64,000 nt of DNA from Lactifluus volemus (taxonomy: Eukaryota; Basidiomycota; Agaricomycetes; Russulales; Russulaceae), in contig WTXI01000012.1 of assembly GCA_022376515.1 (NCBI GenBank), positions 1 through 64,000 of the forward strand. Reading direction: 5' to 3'. The notes beneath the pieces were generated by a model that saw only the letters and a program-made list of their open reading frames with translations, made no database searches and was not told the DNA's origin. The translations under genes were made by a program, and so were the position numbers. Below, in pieces: positions 12,801-23,690 of the stretch (position 1 is its first letter; each line of letters begins with the position of its first letter).

Positions 12801-14108
12801 GTCAGTGTTGGAACGGGGGCGGCAGCATCGGGACAACAACCGCGGCGTCGGGATAGCGGCGGTGGCGACAGCGAGAGAGCGACCGCAGCGTCGGGATGGC
12901 GGCCGCCCCATTGGGACGCAACCACGGCGGCAGCGAGGGAGCAGGGGCGGCATAGAGGAGAGGACGCAAGGGGAAAATAAAATAAAAGATTAGTGCGAAA
13001 GTGAAAAAACAAAACAATACGACGCACCATAGACCATGCTAAGAGGCCATGGCAGTCGACAGATGGGGGTACCAGAGGGTGGACGACAGACCACGCAAGA
13101 CCACGCGATGACGAGGGCGGGATGAAAGGTGACAGAGAGAGCGCGAGAGGGGAAGGCGATGATAGAGAGCGGGCAGTGCAGCAGCATTCAGCGCTGCCAA
13201 CTGGCTTGTTCAATAGACGCTCATACTTAAACTCCGACATGCCGTCCAACCGGCATGGCCAATCATGCGTGACATTAGCACTAAATTTTACCTTCGCTCT
13301 ACCTTGCTTGCGTGAAGAAACAATATATGGTACACATAATAGCAGTCATCTAGAATACATATTCGAAATTTGGTGGTGATTGAGCAAGTATTCATTGAGT
13401 TATTCAAAAAATAAAAAAAGTGACGATTGAGCGGTCCTGACGATGGTCCGGTCCAATATAGTATTCGGTTGCTTCGCGACTTCTCAAACTCGATTGGGGA
13501 AGAACTGTGATCGGTCTCCGGATCGTCCTCAGCTTTCCTCTCACGTACAAACACGTGATCATCGTCGGCCATCTCCATCTCAAGACCGGCCACCCCGGGC
13601 CATCGGTTCGTCGACTCGTGTCTTCAGTTACACGTCTCAACTTGAAGCTTGAAGCTTGATATGTCCCTCAAACCATCCGCATGCATTTCTTATGGCAATT
13701 CCGTCCCATTGTTGGCTTCTAATAGTCTGCTTGTTATATGAGACCGCTCTCATTTTTAACATGCGGGCCTGACTGCCACTGGGCAGTAAATTTGACTTTC
13801 TGAACTCCGAGCAGACTTTCGTTCACTAGTACCTCGCTGAAGCTGTGTTAACAGACACCTGGCCTGGGAGTATCTTGGCCCGTTCGATAAGTGTTTAGAA
13901 GAGTAAGGGTTGGCTCTGCAGAAGAGTACTAGGAGGGAGAGGAGCGTTACTGATAGGTCCATGGTGCCACCACCACTGGCACTCTCATCTATTCTGCGGT
14001 CCCCCTTATCTTCCGTTTCTCTACACACTCATTTCTTAATTCCTCATGTCGTCGTCGTCTTGTCCGAATAAAAATTGCAGTTGTCGTACTGACCCCTACA
14101 TGATGCAT
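9878..14108. repeat. Inter-NLR spacer, copy S2 (contains a DNA transposon)
   Basis: Second full-length spacer, collinear with S1 from its first base up to the block ending near 14108, which corresponds to about 3051 in S1. It is interrupted by the TA-flanked element at 12300-13461. At 14108 the S1-like sequence stops abruptly and TTAAG-rich DNA begins, so the last 0.75 kb of the spacer is missing here. ORFs such as 10198-10626 minus are the counterparts of those in S1. Confidence 0.8.
12300..13461. mobile_element. Non-autonomous TA-target DNA transposon (MITE-like)
   Basis: Terminal inverted repeats of about 40 bp begin CTATATTGGACCGG at 12300 and end with the complement at 13461, with about one mismatch. 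A TA dinucleotide flanks each side (12298-12299 and 13462-13463). Spacers S1, S3 and S4 show the unoccupied site, GTGTGCTATTCGG, with a single TA. The ends and the TA duplication fit the Tc1/mariner superfamily. The 1.16-kb body is G-rich and has no transposase ORF, so it must be moved in trans. Its core resembles the G-rich DNA at 31560-32162 and 37472-37620. Confidence 0.85.
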
Positions 14109-14436
14109 CAGTAAAAGTCGATATTTATTAGCACTGGCTTGACACTCCTTAAACTGACTTAAACGTCCTTAAATGTCGTTTTAATAAGGTTTAAGGAAAA
14201 TATTTTTTAATTAAAATTTTATTGACACAAGCAAGTTTTATTGGGTTAAGCAGATCCTTCCTATTAAACTGCTTAACGCTGCTGCTTAAGCAGGTTAATG
14301 CGACTGTTTAAGAAGCTTAATGTGACTCCTTAAGACCTTTTAATGCGACTACTTAAGACATTTAATATGACTACTTAAGCGATTGCTTAATATGTTTAAT
14401 GCGACTGCTTACATCAGGAAGATCACGTTTTTCTTG

Positions 14437-14488
14437 TCACGGCTTGTACAAGCTTGCACAAGCTTGTACAAGCTTGTACAAGCCGTGA
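14437..14488. repeat. 52-bp near-perfect palindrome
   Basis: Sequence from TCACGGCTTGTACAAGCTTG to its inverse, CAAGCTTGTACAAGCCGTGA. It is symmetrical at all but one base pair and built from the 10-bp unit TACAAGCTTG. It lies in the inner part of the left terminal array of the element described above and could extrude as a cruciform. Confidence 0.8.
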
Positions 14489-17066
14489 CAAGCCTGACAA
14501 GTTGACAAGTCACAAGCTTGACAAGCAACGTCCAGTTTTTGACAAGTTCAGATAATTTTCATTTGAACCAGACTGACAAGACTGACAAGTTCACAAGCTG
14601 GCAAGCTGACAAGTTGGCAAGGTCAAAACCAAAAAATTGTGGCACTGTTTATTAAATCATTTCTATACTAGGGGTACAAAAACGAAGCTAATCAGTGCAT
14701 TCCAGCTCTCTCACCACCAATGATAATCCTGGAATATGTCAACACAGCCTCAGCCCACACCGCCGTCTCACACATGAATGGTGGGCAGCTTCTCCGCACT
14801 CACACCCGCACGCGTTCCCACTCCCCCCATTCTGTCCACAACGAAATGGGCGCGAGCACCCCCCACATTCACATTTGCGTTCACCATGCTCTCAGCAGCG
14901 CTAGGAGAGAGATTTCAATCATTCCATTAGCGATTCTTACCAAAGGCCATTGTCACAGCTTAGGCCTCCCCCACGGGACATGTATCGTCCGTGATCCCGC
15001 TTGCGTTCTCGCTCACCGATTCGCCGCAGTCCCTACTCTGTGCATCAATCGTGCCAGTTGATCCAAACAAAGCGCACATACCACATCTAGTGCGCCCCAT
15101 TCACCCACGGCCATGGACGACGGCGTCGAAATGAAGGGAGGCGGCGGCGATACAAGTTGGGGAGGTGGCAGCGACCCAGGCGGCGGGGCATTGGCCACAT
15201 CACAACGTGGCGTCGAGAACTTGCTCACGCTGGAGAGCGACGCGTCGTGTGAGTTCAGGAGCCTCAACATCTGGCTCGAAGAAACCGTGCGTTTGGGCTT
15301 GCCTCCTGTCCCACATATTTAGTTTTTTTTGTCTGTCTTTTTTTTTGGCAACGCTCAGCATTTGACACGAACCGAATATCAAGTCATTACATGGCATCCA
15401 AGCACACTCCCGGGACTCGTAGGTATGCAGCTAATGCATTTACAACCACCGACGAAGAGGTCGTCTGTTGACGTGGCGGTGTCGGGCGGGAACGCGTGTG
15501 TGGGGGAGTTGCCAGAGGCAGATGAATGGTCAGTAAACAGCCAATGACAATAAAAACTAGATAGAATACCCACTGTAGAATAATACCACTCAGGTATGAC
15601 AAGCTTAAAGAATTTCACTAGCGCGGGGATATGAGGGTTGAAACTAGGCAGTCATGCGGGCGAAATAAGTGAGGGAAAAAAAAATAATTTCAAGTCCGCT
15701 CCAAATTCAACCTGACTAATACAAACCTAATAACAAAGGAAGAACTTGTTTGATTTTTTTTGTCCAAGTCGACACTCACTCGTCTCGTCTCATCTCAGAC
15801 ATATGCCCGGCTTTAAAATGTATCTTGACAACATTCTCATCTGCAAATGTGACCAAGTAGAGCCCAATACTCCTTTCATTTCTGCTTCATTCCAATTCGC
15901 CACCCATCCAGGTATGCAAATGTACCGTTTGTCTCTTTTTTTTTCTCATACCCTCTCCTCCCTAGGTGGCAGCTCCCCTCCTCCCTCTGTCCTCACATGA
16001 TTCTCAAAGGAGACTTGCGACTCTTGAGCATTGTGACTTGCTACATATCAATGGGCTTGTAGCAGGATGACCTCAGCCATCACAGACCCGCTTAAGTATC
16101 GTCCTAGGCTTGCACCCCAAGCACTCCCACGAAACGTCTTGCTATCCATGTAAATGTGTTCTCTTTATTCTTTTTGAGAGAGGATTCCGCCTTCGTGCTG
16201 TCATCGCGCAGCCGCCCAAGTGTCGCGCACCCGGATTGCACCTCGAACATCTGTCCTGGAAGTCTCGCCGCTGTTACCTCTTTCCTCTCCTCCTCTTTGC
16301 CAAGTCCCAATTCAAACCTTGCTTGACATTAATGCTATCTTTATCTTGATTGAGTGAGTTTTTTTTTCTTTTATTTTGGCATCAATTGAGGTCGCAAAGC
16401 TCCCGAATCTCGACACCCACGGAGTACCCGGTTCTGGCGCTTTCGTGAGTCCCCGTTTCATCACATCAACATCTGCTCTTCAGCTTACCAGAATCAGACC
16501 GCAAAGAATATTGCCCGCTACACTCAGGTCAATCGCTACACAATAGCTCGCTCGAAGCCCACGAGCGCGGAGATTCAGTCGGTCTCTTGTCTTCACCTTC
16601 GTCACAGCCAGGTCCGAGAGCCTCCCTTCTCAACTTGCGGAACTGCAGTGCGGCTTCGCTCGCTAGGATCAGCGGCGCATTCAGATCTCACTCACTCTCG
16701 TGGCACACTTCGATGCAATTCGCACGTCTCGGCGGCTAGCGTGTCGCTCGCGCCGAGCTGCACGCGGGCACAGAGCTTCACACACAGTATCGGTAGCGCA
16801 TCGCGATCCAGCATCGAACTTTTACTAGGGCGCACGCCCAGTTCTCCCGGCGCGGTTCGGTTGTCTGGTGGGAATCGTCGGAGGCATCAGCGAGCGAGTG
16901 GGCGCTGAGTAATTCTGAAAATCATACTTTTTTTTGGCGTGCTAGGGGTCGGTGCTGGTGGGTGGGTCGTTGAGATGAACTGGTGGTGCGAGCGCGCGTA
17001 CGCCCGAGAGTGATGCGGGGCGGTCATCGGTATCATTCCTCTCTGTCCTGACGTTTACCAAAATAG

Positions 17067-17323
17067 TCTCAACGGTCTCCACCTCCTTCCCCCCTTGGTC
17101 ACTCCACAAACGACGACAACCCCCTCGAACTCCTCAATGTCGTCCTCGTAGCGTCCGTCGATGGCAAGTTTCATGCCCTCAACTGTTTGACCGGTGCCAA
17201 ACTCTGGTCCATGCCCTCTTCGCCCCCGCCTTCCTCGGCCCCCCACGGCTCGGCGGCTGCGCAGTCCGTCCCGTCCATCCTCGAGCCTCTCGTTTCCACC
17301 AAGCACCTCGATTTTAGTACCAG
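17067..17323 (+). pseudogene. IRE1-like luminal-domain gene fragment
   Basis: The plus frame reads NPLELLNVVLVASVDGKF, then HALNCLTGAKLWSM, and 32 residues later ILEPLVSTKHLDF. This is the opening beta-propeller signature of the ER-luminal sensor domain of fungal IRE1 (unfolded-protein-response kinase/RNase). The exon starts after an AAAATAG acceptor and ends at a GTGGGT donor, so it derives from genomic DNA rather than mRNA. No following IRE1 exon, transmembrane segment, kinase or RNase domain is found nearby. It sits just inside the right array of the inverted-repeat element, which suggests capture of a host gene piece. Another PQQ-like propeller protein is the main alternative. Confidence 0.6.
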
Positions 17324-18137
17324 GTGGGTCGGGCACTTGATGTGGGGGAATTTCGCACCCGCTTCCCCGGATAATTGGTTGTGTGCCATGTATTTTGAAT
17401 GATGGGGTTCCGCCGAAAGGGAACACATCAAGTCATGAGGTATGAAGCGGCGGAGTCTTCTATCGTCCCATGTACTATCTAACGTTCCGTTTGATTTCAT
17501 CGCTGCGCCTGCATTTCGTCCCGCAAGTAGTAGTTCTGCCCCTGCGTATGTCCCGCACCAGCCCACCAAATGGCGTGGTAGTGCCTGCACCATCTTCTTT
17601 CGTTCGTGGAGGCCAGTTGTGAGATGGCACAAGTACACTGTATACAGCTGCCATATGACCCCAACAGCGTGACTCACTTCTCATTGTAAAAACATCTCGT
17701 TTGTCACTATATTCGAGCACGCATGTGCAACTAGTACAGTAGTTAAAATACATTTTTCGTAACTTGTCAACTTGTCAAGCTTGTTGAGCTTGTCGGGTCT
17801 TGTCAGCTTGTTGACAAGCAAGAAAAGCCCTAACAAGCCCTGACAAGCTCGAAAAGTCGGCAAGAAAATTGTGATCTTGCTGATGTAAGACGTTTAATGC
17901 AATTACTTAAGACATTCAATGTGATTGCTTAAGATGCTTAATGCAACGTCTTAAGAAGCTTAAGATTGGTTTAAGAAAGGGCTAATATAAAAGGTACCAA
18001 TGCAAGGAAAAACAGCAGTGGTAAGACAGTCCATCGTGATAATGAGATATAAGAGGGTCAAGTCCAGCAAGAAAGAACCGAGATCATAGATACATAACAT
18101 CACTTGGGTTGAAACAAGCATTACGGTCAGCAAGGGA

Positions 18138-20295
18138 CATCAGCAATTGTCTGTGTTGCTTAATGGTACTTAGTGGTCTTAATAGTCTTAAATTTACCTT
18201 TTTTGCTTAATTTTGCTTGATGAAAATTATGTTTAAGCACAATTAAGCAACTTAAGCAGGCTCAACATGCTCAGCACAATTAAGACTGGCATTAAGCATG
18301 CTCAGTATGCTCAGCACAATTAAGACTGATATTAAGCACACTCAAGATATTTAAGCAAGTAATGAAAATTTAAGTGGTTTCTAATCATGCTAAGCAAACA
18401 AATATAATTTACATAATTTGGCTAATCTGAAAATTTTGCGACTTGTGAAAATTTTGTGAAGTCGTTTGTTTATTCTTGTTGGCACGGATGTTGACTTTCG
18501 TGCCTATCCGTTTTCGTGCCTTCAACCACCTGTCGCGTTGCCTCCTGTGTGTCCTCCCCTTTGTCTCCGTGTCGCGTCTCCGTGTCGTGGCCTCCTCTGT
18601 CGCCACCTCTCGCCGTCTGACGCCTCCACAGGTTTCTGTTTTGGCCTGAGGTACTTAGCATCAAGTGCAATGTCTCAGCGTCCCCGCCTTCCCCTTGCCG
18701 CGGGTGTGTTGTTTTTTTTTATTTTCTTTTGACTTCTCAGACTAATTTTTTTTTGTAATTTCTTATATTCACCTAATGCCTGGGGCTGGTCCACGCTGTC
18801 ACGGTGCCTGCCTCAACTGGCCACCGCCCATGCGAAACCTCACCCCAACTCTGCCTCAGCGACCACCTCCGCTCGAACGCCCCCTGACCCAAGTGTCCGA
18901 TTTCTCCCGAGAGTTTTATGCTGCGGGTACTACTCCACCTTCCACAACTACAACTGGGCATCGTCAGTCTCCTCCTTATCAGCCTCGTTATGCCCCTCCA
19001 CCTGGTCCTCCTCTGCCTCCCCGTCGTCCTCGCGCTACTTCTACATCTAGCGGTGCCGGATCTACGGCACCTCCCACGAGCGACGGCCATCCGACGACCA
19101 GGCCTACTCCGGGCCATCCCTTGCTATGCAGCGGACAGACACTGTCCAAAATGTGTGTCACCTGTCTTATCCTGCTCTGCTCACCCATTCACCTGCCCGC
19201 TCGCCGCCCATGTCCTACTCGCACGCATCCGACATCAAGGCCGCAACAAGAACTTTGACCCGTCTCACCCATGCCGCGCAGCGCGTCGCATCGGCCTCAT
19301 TTGATGACATGATCAGCGTGTGGGATGCCATAACGGGAGAGATCGTGGCCGGCCCATTTTCTGGACACACCGATTCGGTCAATTGCGTTGCTTTCTCGCC
19401 AGGTGGGCAGCATATCGCATCGGCGTCGGACGATTACACGATTCGCATGTGGGACGCAACGACAAGACACATCGTAGCAGACCCCTTTACTGGACACACA
19501 ACTCTGTGGCATTTTCACCAGACGGGTGGCACATTGCATCGGCCTCGGATGATCACGCAATTCGCGTGTGGAACGCGGCAAGTGCTGGGACCGCTTCGGC
19601 AAGCCCTTCACGAACGTGCTCGCTTCGAGCCTGTGTGGTAACCCAGGTGGTTTCATCTCCACGTTGAGCCAGAGCCGCTCGTTCCAGTGTCCGTTGCCTG
19701 TGTTCAAGCCCACCTGCGAAGCTCGATGCGGTCTGTCTATTCCTTCAAATTCTTATTCATGCGCTTGCTGAGTGTCCTACGAAGGAGATGGTACACGTCC
19801 TGGTGACCTTCCTACCGCCCCCAGGAACGCCTGAGATTGTGGCCCGCGCCATCGATGCCCGGCTCGTATCCCCGAACCCCTGCGCTTGCCCTGCCACCTG
19901 GGGCAATGCCCCTGTGCTGCCTCCTGTGTGTGTTGTCTCACTGCCTGCCAGATGCCCTGGCATTGTCCATCCTGTCATTCAGTATCACAGTGCATAGATA
20001 GTCATGTTGTAGTAGTTAGTTGTCTCTGAAATATATTCATTTGATGGCTAAATTCTTGTGTGATTGAAAATAATGTTTTGAAAGCAATTTAGCACTGTAT
20101 GAATTGTGCTTAAGTTGTGCTTAACATCACTTAGATCAAGCAGATTGTGCTTAATTAAGCACAATTAAGCAGAATGGTGCTTAATCAAGCACCGGGGTGG
20201 CGTTAACCTGCTTAATCGTTTTGTGCTTAATTTGTGCTTAACGTGCTTATTAAGCACGTTAAGCACACATTAAGCAACATGGACAATTGCTGATG
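18138..20295. mobile_element. Candidate second inverted-repeat element with TTAAGC arrays
   Basis: A 28-bp sequence at 18138-18165 (CATCAGCAATTGTC... GCTTAATG) is matched in inverse at 20268-20295 with 26 of 28 positions identical. Inside each end lies a TTAAGCAC-rich array (about 18170-18400 and 20040-20267). The 1.6-kb interior holds proline-rich and GC-rich DNA and the WD40 fragment at 19264-19605. The right end cuts into the LINE ORF1 at about 20296. No transposase and no clear target duplication were found, so the element class is unknown. Confidence 0.45.
19264..19605 (+). pseudogene. WD40-repeat fragment of an NLR paralogue
   Basis: Two WD40 units are in one frame (RVASASFDDMISVWDA and FSGHTDSVNCVAFSPGGQHI). 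A third follows after a frame change near 19500 (VAFSPDGWHIASASDDHAIR). They share the GEIVAGPFSGHT linker style of the nearby receptors, but the strand is opposite and the sequence more diverged. Neither a NACHT part nor the conserved C-terminal tail is present. It lies between the TTAAGC arrays and is clearly non-functional as a receptor. Confidence 0.8.
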
Positions 20296-22414
20296 CTCCA
20301 GTTCCCGGCGAATGTCTTGTTCCGAAGGGAGGTTGCCTTCCTCGTCTTGGATGACCAGGACTCCATTAAGGAGGACCCGGACTGAGCCTTTTTGAGGGGC
20401 GAGAAGGCAAGGTGGGAAAGGGTCTGTGAGAATCTTGCGGAGGTGGAAGACTGCCTCCATGGGGGGGGAACCAGCAAAAGTGAGAACAAAGTTGTGTGAG
20501 TTGGGGCCCTGCCAGCGTCCGGCAAGGAGGGAGACACCGTCGGAGGGTACCGTGGATTGGCAGATAGCCTTCTGTAGGTCTCGGGTGATCACCCCCTGGT
20601 CCCCTTTTTTGGGCTCCCTGAGAACGATGGGGGTGGTGCGGATGAGCAAGTAATCAGTGGTGAGGGAGGGAGGGGGAGCCTTGGCGGGTGGCGCCTTCTG
20701 CGTGGAAGGCTTAGTGAGGTAGAGATCGATGATGGCGGGGGCCGTGAGGTTGTTGTTGGTCAATTTTTTGCCCCACTTGGCGTGGTAAGCAGCCAAAAGT
20801 TGAGGGCGGGACATCTTGAGAAGTTCCTCCTTAGTGAGCACGGAGGATGGTGGAGGGGACTGGGATGAGGGCACGGGAGGGCTGTTCTGACGCGCGGTGG
20901 ACCGTTGGTTCATGGGTTGTTTCCCTTTCCCCTTCCAGCGGCCATGGACAGCGCTGATCCAGGGGCCAGTGGGGGAAGGAACCTTGTCCAGGGGGGCCGA
21001 TCGGGGGTTAACGGCCAGATTGGCCGGAGGGATGGTCATCGGTGCGGACGGGGGGTGGACAGAAAGGAGGGGAGGGAAGGAATGGTCGTTGACAGGGTCG
21101 TCGATGCGGGCAATAGGGGCAATAGGGGGAGGAGAGGGGCCGTCCCAGCCGGTGGGTTGGGGGAGGACTGGCATGGCGGTCTGTGGGGGGTCGCCATAGT
21201 CCATCTCGAAATCGGGGCCAAAGTCGGGGTAGCCTTCCAACATCTCCACTCTGGTGTCAAGGTTCTTCACCTTTGAAGAGAGCAACGAGAGGTGGGCCAA
21301 GATTTCAGTGAGGCCTGGTGAGGACGAGGTTGGAGGGGTGGGGGCAGGGGGGTCTGCGGGGAGAGGGGTCGGAGTGAGGGGTTGGACGGGTTGGACGGCC
21401 GGGGCCTGGCCGGGAGAGGCTGGAGGGATCCCCGGACCGGGGAGGAAAAGAGCGGGGGGTTCATCTGGGGGGCAAATCGGGGACGCTTGAGGAGTACAAT
21501 TGGGGGAGGGGTGAGCAGACTGGGCCCGGGATGGGGGGCGTGCGAGGGGGTTGACGCGATGGGTCTTGCGGGAAGATTTAGCAGCAGATTTCGGAGAAGG
21601 GGGTAACGCCTGGACAGCAGCGATGCGGGCCGCTTCTTTGGCTTCCTGGGCCTCAATACGGAGTTGCTGTTTATAAGCGAGAAAATCAGCATCCATCTGT
21701 TGGTGGAGGGAGGCACGGTAGGCCTCATATTCCTCAGAGAGTTCGCGGGAGGCTTGTGTCTGTAGGCGGGCAAATTCGTCTTTGTGAAGGGCGGTCACTT
21801 GGGCCCGTGCATCGTCGAGGGACTCACGGGTCAAAGCAGCAATGGTAGTGCGGCGTTCTTCCTCCGCCAGGGAGGGGATCACACGGTCAGAGATGTGTTG
21901 GGCCATATCTTGGACCCAAGTATTGAGTTCAGGGTGGGAAGTGTCAGAGGGGAGGTTAAGGACATGCCCAATCAAGGCAGCCTTAATTTCCATGAGTTGA
22001 TCGGTAACCCAGTGATCGGCCAGCTGGGAGAGATCGCAGTGAGCGGCATTAAAGACGGACGTATGAGCCACCTGAATGTCGTGGCCACAGGACATGAGGG
22101 CAGCCTGGAAACATTGTTCCACCGAGGCCGTCTCACAATTCTCAAGGCAACGCATGCACAGGGACCATTGGGCAGGGTCAGTGCTGAAGGTGGAAAAAAA
22201 GGAGTCCATTGCTCGGATCCTGGCAGCGGTAGCGGCCACCAAGGATTCAAGTTCGGGGGAGGGGTGGGTGTTACGGTTATGCGGGCCGTCCGGCCCATTT
22301 CTTACTGTTTTCCGTCTATTTTTCGACTTGTGTTACGACCTAGGATCCCTTTCTTTGGCCAGCCCCCTCTGTTGGTCTTCCAGGGGCTGTGCATCGCTAT
22401 TTTGGATGTGTATT

Positions 22415-22513
22415 TGACTCAGGGATCATGACTCAAATCTTGAGTCAGCGTTCTTGACTCAGATCTTGAGTCAGACGCACTGAGTCAGTTCTTGAGTCAT
22501 CAGAACTGACTCA
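22415..22513. promoter_or_regulatory. Eight regularly spaced TGASTCA (AP-1/Gcn4-type) sites
   Basis: Heptamers TGACTCA or TGAGTCA start at 22415, 22429, 22441, 22455, 22467, 22481, 22493 and 22507, so the spacing alternates strictly 14 and 12 bp. This is the consensus for fungal bZIP activators of the Gcn4/CpcA and AP-1 kind. The array lies about 75 bp upstream of a TATA-like box within the solo LTR, where an enhancer is expected. Confidence 0.75.
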
Positions 22514-22588
22514 GGTCCTTAGTCAATGGTCTTGACTTCGCTACTTTACTGTAACCTTTGTAGGATAGTTGGCTGGCCCTCTGTACGC

Positions 22589-22596
22589 ATAAATAG
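22589..22596 (+). promoter_or_regulatory. TATA-like box of the solo LTR
   Basis: ATAAATAG followed by GGGCCC, downstream of the bZIP-site array and upstream of a pyrimidine-rich stretch, is the usual order of a core promoter in an LTR. Transcription would run on the plus strand. Confidence 0.45.
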
Positions 22597-23690
22597 GGCC
22601 CTATGGACGAGCTAAAACCCCAGCTTCAGCTTTGTCGAGAATCACAGTTGTTGCTTGACACTCAAACTCCCTCTCTTTTTCTTGTGCATCCCCTCTTCAT
22701 ACCTTTGGTTAAGGTACCTTCGCGCCACAATCAGAACATCTGTTTGCTTGTTTACGCCTTGTAAATAAGCTCACAGACGCTCTGAACCTTGTATGAAATC
22801 GAGGGTGAAGGATTGTCTGATTCTTCCTCTTCCATTTCGCACAAACCTTAGTTCAACCTCCCATGAGTGTCCTTGGAAGGCGAGCATCCCTTGCATTCCA
22901 AATACACTCGCGCCCGCATTGCGGTTGAACTTACAGATCGTCCTTCGTCCATCTGCCACCATCTATCCTCTTTGGGAACGGTAACTCCGACCATCGCGTG
23001 CGCCGGCCCGTACTACCCGTCCCACGCGATACAGAACCAAGAGTTCGCACAGTCAAGTCTATCCTTCACAGGAACTCGCCTGCGCGTCCTCCACTGATTA
23101 ATTGAAGCTCACTCCGAGCCACGGTCCCTGTGAACCGTGACAGTGGGGGAGGGGGTGAGTGTCTCGGGGGTTGTCAGGGTCGAGGGTCATGCAAGAACGG
23201 CGCATGCCCCCATGGATCTGGAGGATGACAGTGGCTGCAACACGGAACCAAAGCTCTCTAGGGATGGCGGAATCCGGGGAGGAGGAAGGAGTGGTGAAGC
23301 CGTGGCTGAAGAACTCTCCAAGGCGTTTGAGAGCCGCCCTGGTGACACTGCCATTGACGGTCACATCGAAAAAGGAGGAAGGAGGGGTAGGGAGGAGGTC
23401 TATGGTGAAAGAGGGGAGGGAAGTAGCTCCGGTGACGAGGTGCACGTCTCCGAGGCCGGGAGAGACAGGGACAGGCAGGGAAGGGTGTAGAGGGGTGTAA
23501 GGAATAGGGAGAGCGGGGGGTTCCCCAGAGGAAGGAGGTGGGACAACGGGGTCCATTGGAGGAGGAGGAAAGAAGGGGAAATGTCGACAAAAACAAACAA
23601 GGACGATGATGGCAGAGTCAAGTGGTGAAACATTGAGGAATGTAGAGTCAGGTCGCGAGATACCAGGCGGGTTCTGACTAGGGATGGTGG

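Larger units (their letters stand above)
14109..18130. mobile_element. Candidate gene-carrying element with long inverted TTAAG/CAAG arrays
   Basis: Left end: AT-rich TTAAG array (about 14140-14410), then CTTACATCAGGAAGATCAC, then a CAAG-rich array (about 14440-14640). Right end, reverse-complemented: TTAAG array, CTTACATCAGCAAGATCAC, CAAG array (about 17990 down to 17757). The same parts occur in mirror order, so the structure is an inverted repeat of roughly 0.3-0.5 kb around a 3.1-kb interior. No transposase was recognised. The interior has no long convincing gene but includes the IRE1-like fragment at 17067-17323. Exact ends and target duplication could not be set. Confidence 0.5.
22269..23142. 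mobile_element. Solo LTR, 874 bp, probably Ty3/Gypsy type
   Basis: It begins TGTTACGGTT and ends AACCGTGACA, an imperfect inverted pair. GTGGG flanks both sides (22264-22268 and 23143-23147), a 5-bp target duplication. No internal retrotransposon sequence lies next to it, so it is a solo LTR left by LTR-LTR recombination. It contains a TGASTCA array and a TATA-like box in the order expected for U3. The Gypsy assignment rests only on the terminal sequence and length. Confidence 0.88.
20227..23556 (-). pseudogene. LINE ORF1 (Gag-like), split by a solo LTR and 3'-truncated
   Basis: The frame starts with ATG at 23556, is interrupted by the LTR at 22269-23142, and resumes to 20227. Removing the LTR plus one 5-bp duplication (879 bp) leaves 2,451 nt, exactly 817 codons, in a single frame. 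Parts in order: Pro/Ser-rich N-terminus, an Ala/Glu-rich coiled coil, a Pro-rich linker, and a folded segment with LLAGRWQGPNSHNFVLTFAG. That last segment matches the ORF1 proteins of basidiomycete non-LTR retrotransposons, where a zinc-knuckle region normally follows. Here the zinc knuckles and the whole ORF2 (endonuclease, reverse transcriptase) are missing. The frame runs into the TTAAGCAC array at about 20280, so the last dozen codons are not original. Confidence 0.6.

Noticed and set aside
12483..13249. Overlapping 156- and 171-codon minus ORFs with Pro/Arg/Cys-rich composition
   Set aside because: They lie in the G-rich body of the TA-flanked transposon, show low complexity in every frame and resemble nothing conserved.
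17067..17323. A functional IRE1 gene
   Set aside because: Only one luminal exon is present. No transmembrane, kinase or RNase exons were found in the following kilobases.
17171..17677. 168-codon minus ORF near the right end of the inverted-repeat element
   Set aside because: It is antisense to the IRE1-like exon and has no recognisable domain. The plus-strand reading explains the conservation.
18776..19304. Proline-rich plus ORF of 160 codons and the overlapping 128-codon frame
   Set aside because: Low-complexity C-rich sequence inside an array-bounded element. It runs into the WD40 fragment without a plausible gene structure.
22321..22345. An alternative LTR start at TGTTACGACC (22331)
   Set aside because: It gives no target duplication, while the start at 22269 gives an exact GTGGG duplication and restores the interrupted frame.
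22415..22513. Regular short repeats considered as a CRISPR-like array
   Set aside because: Units are 7-bp transcription-factor sites with 5- and 7-bp gaps in a eukaryotic LTR. There are no spacer-repeat units of suitable length and no cas genes.
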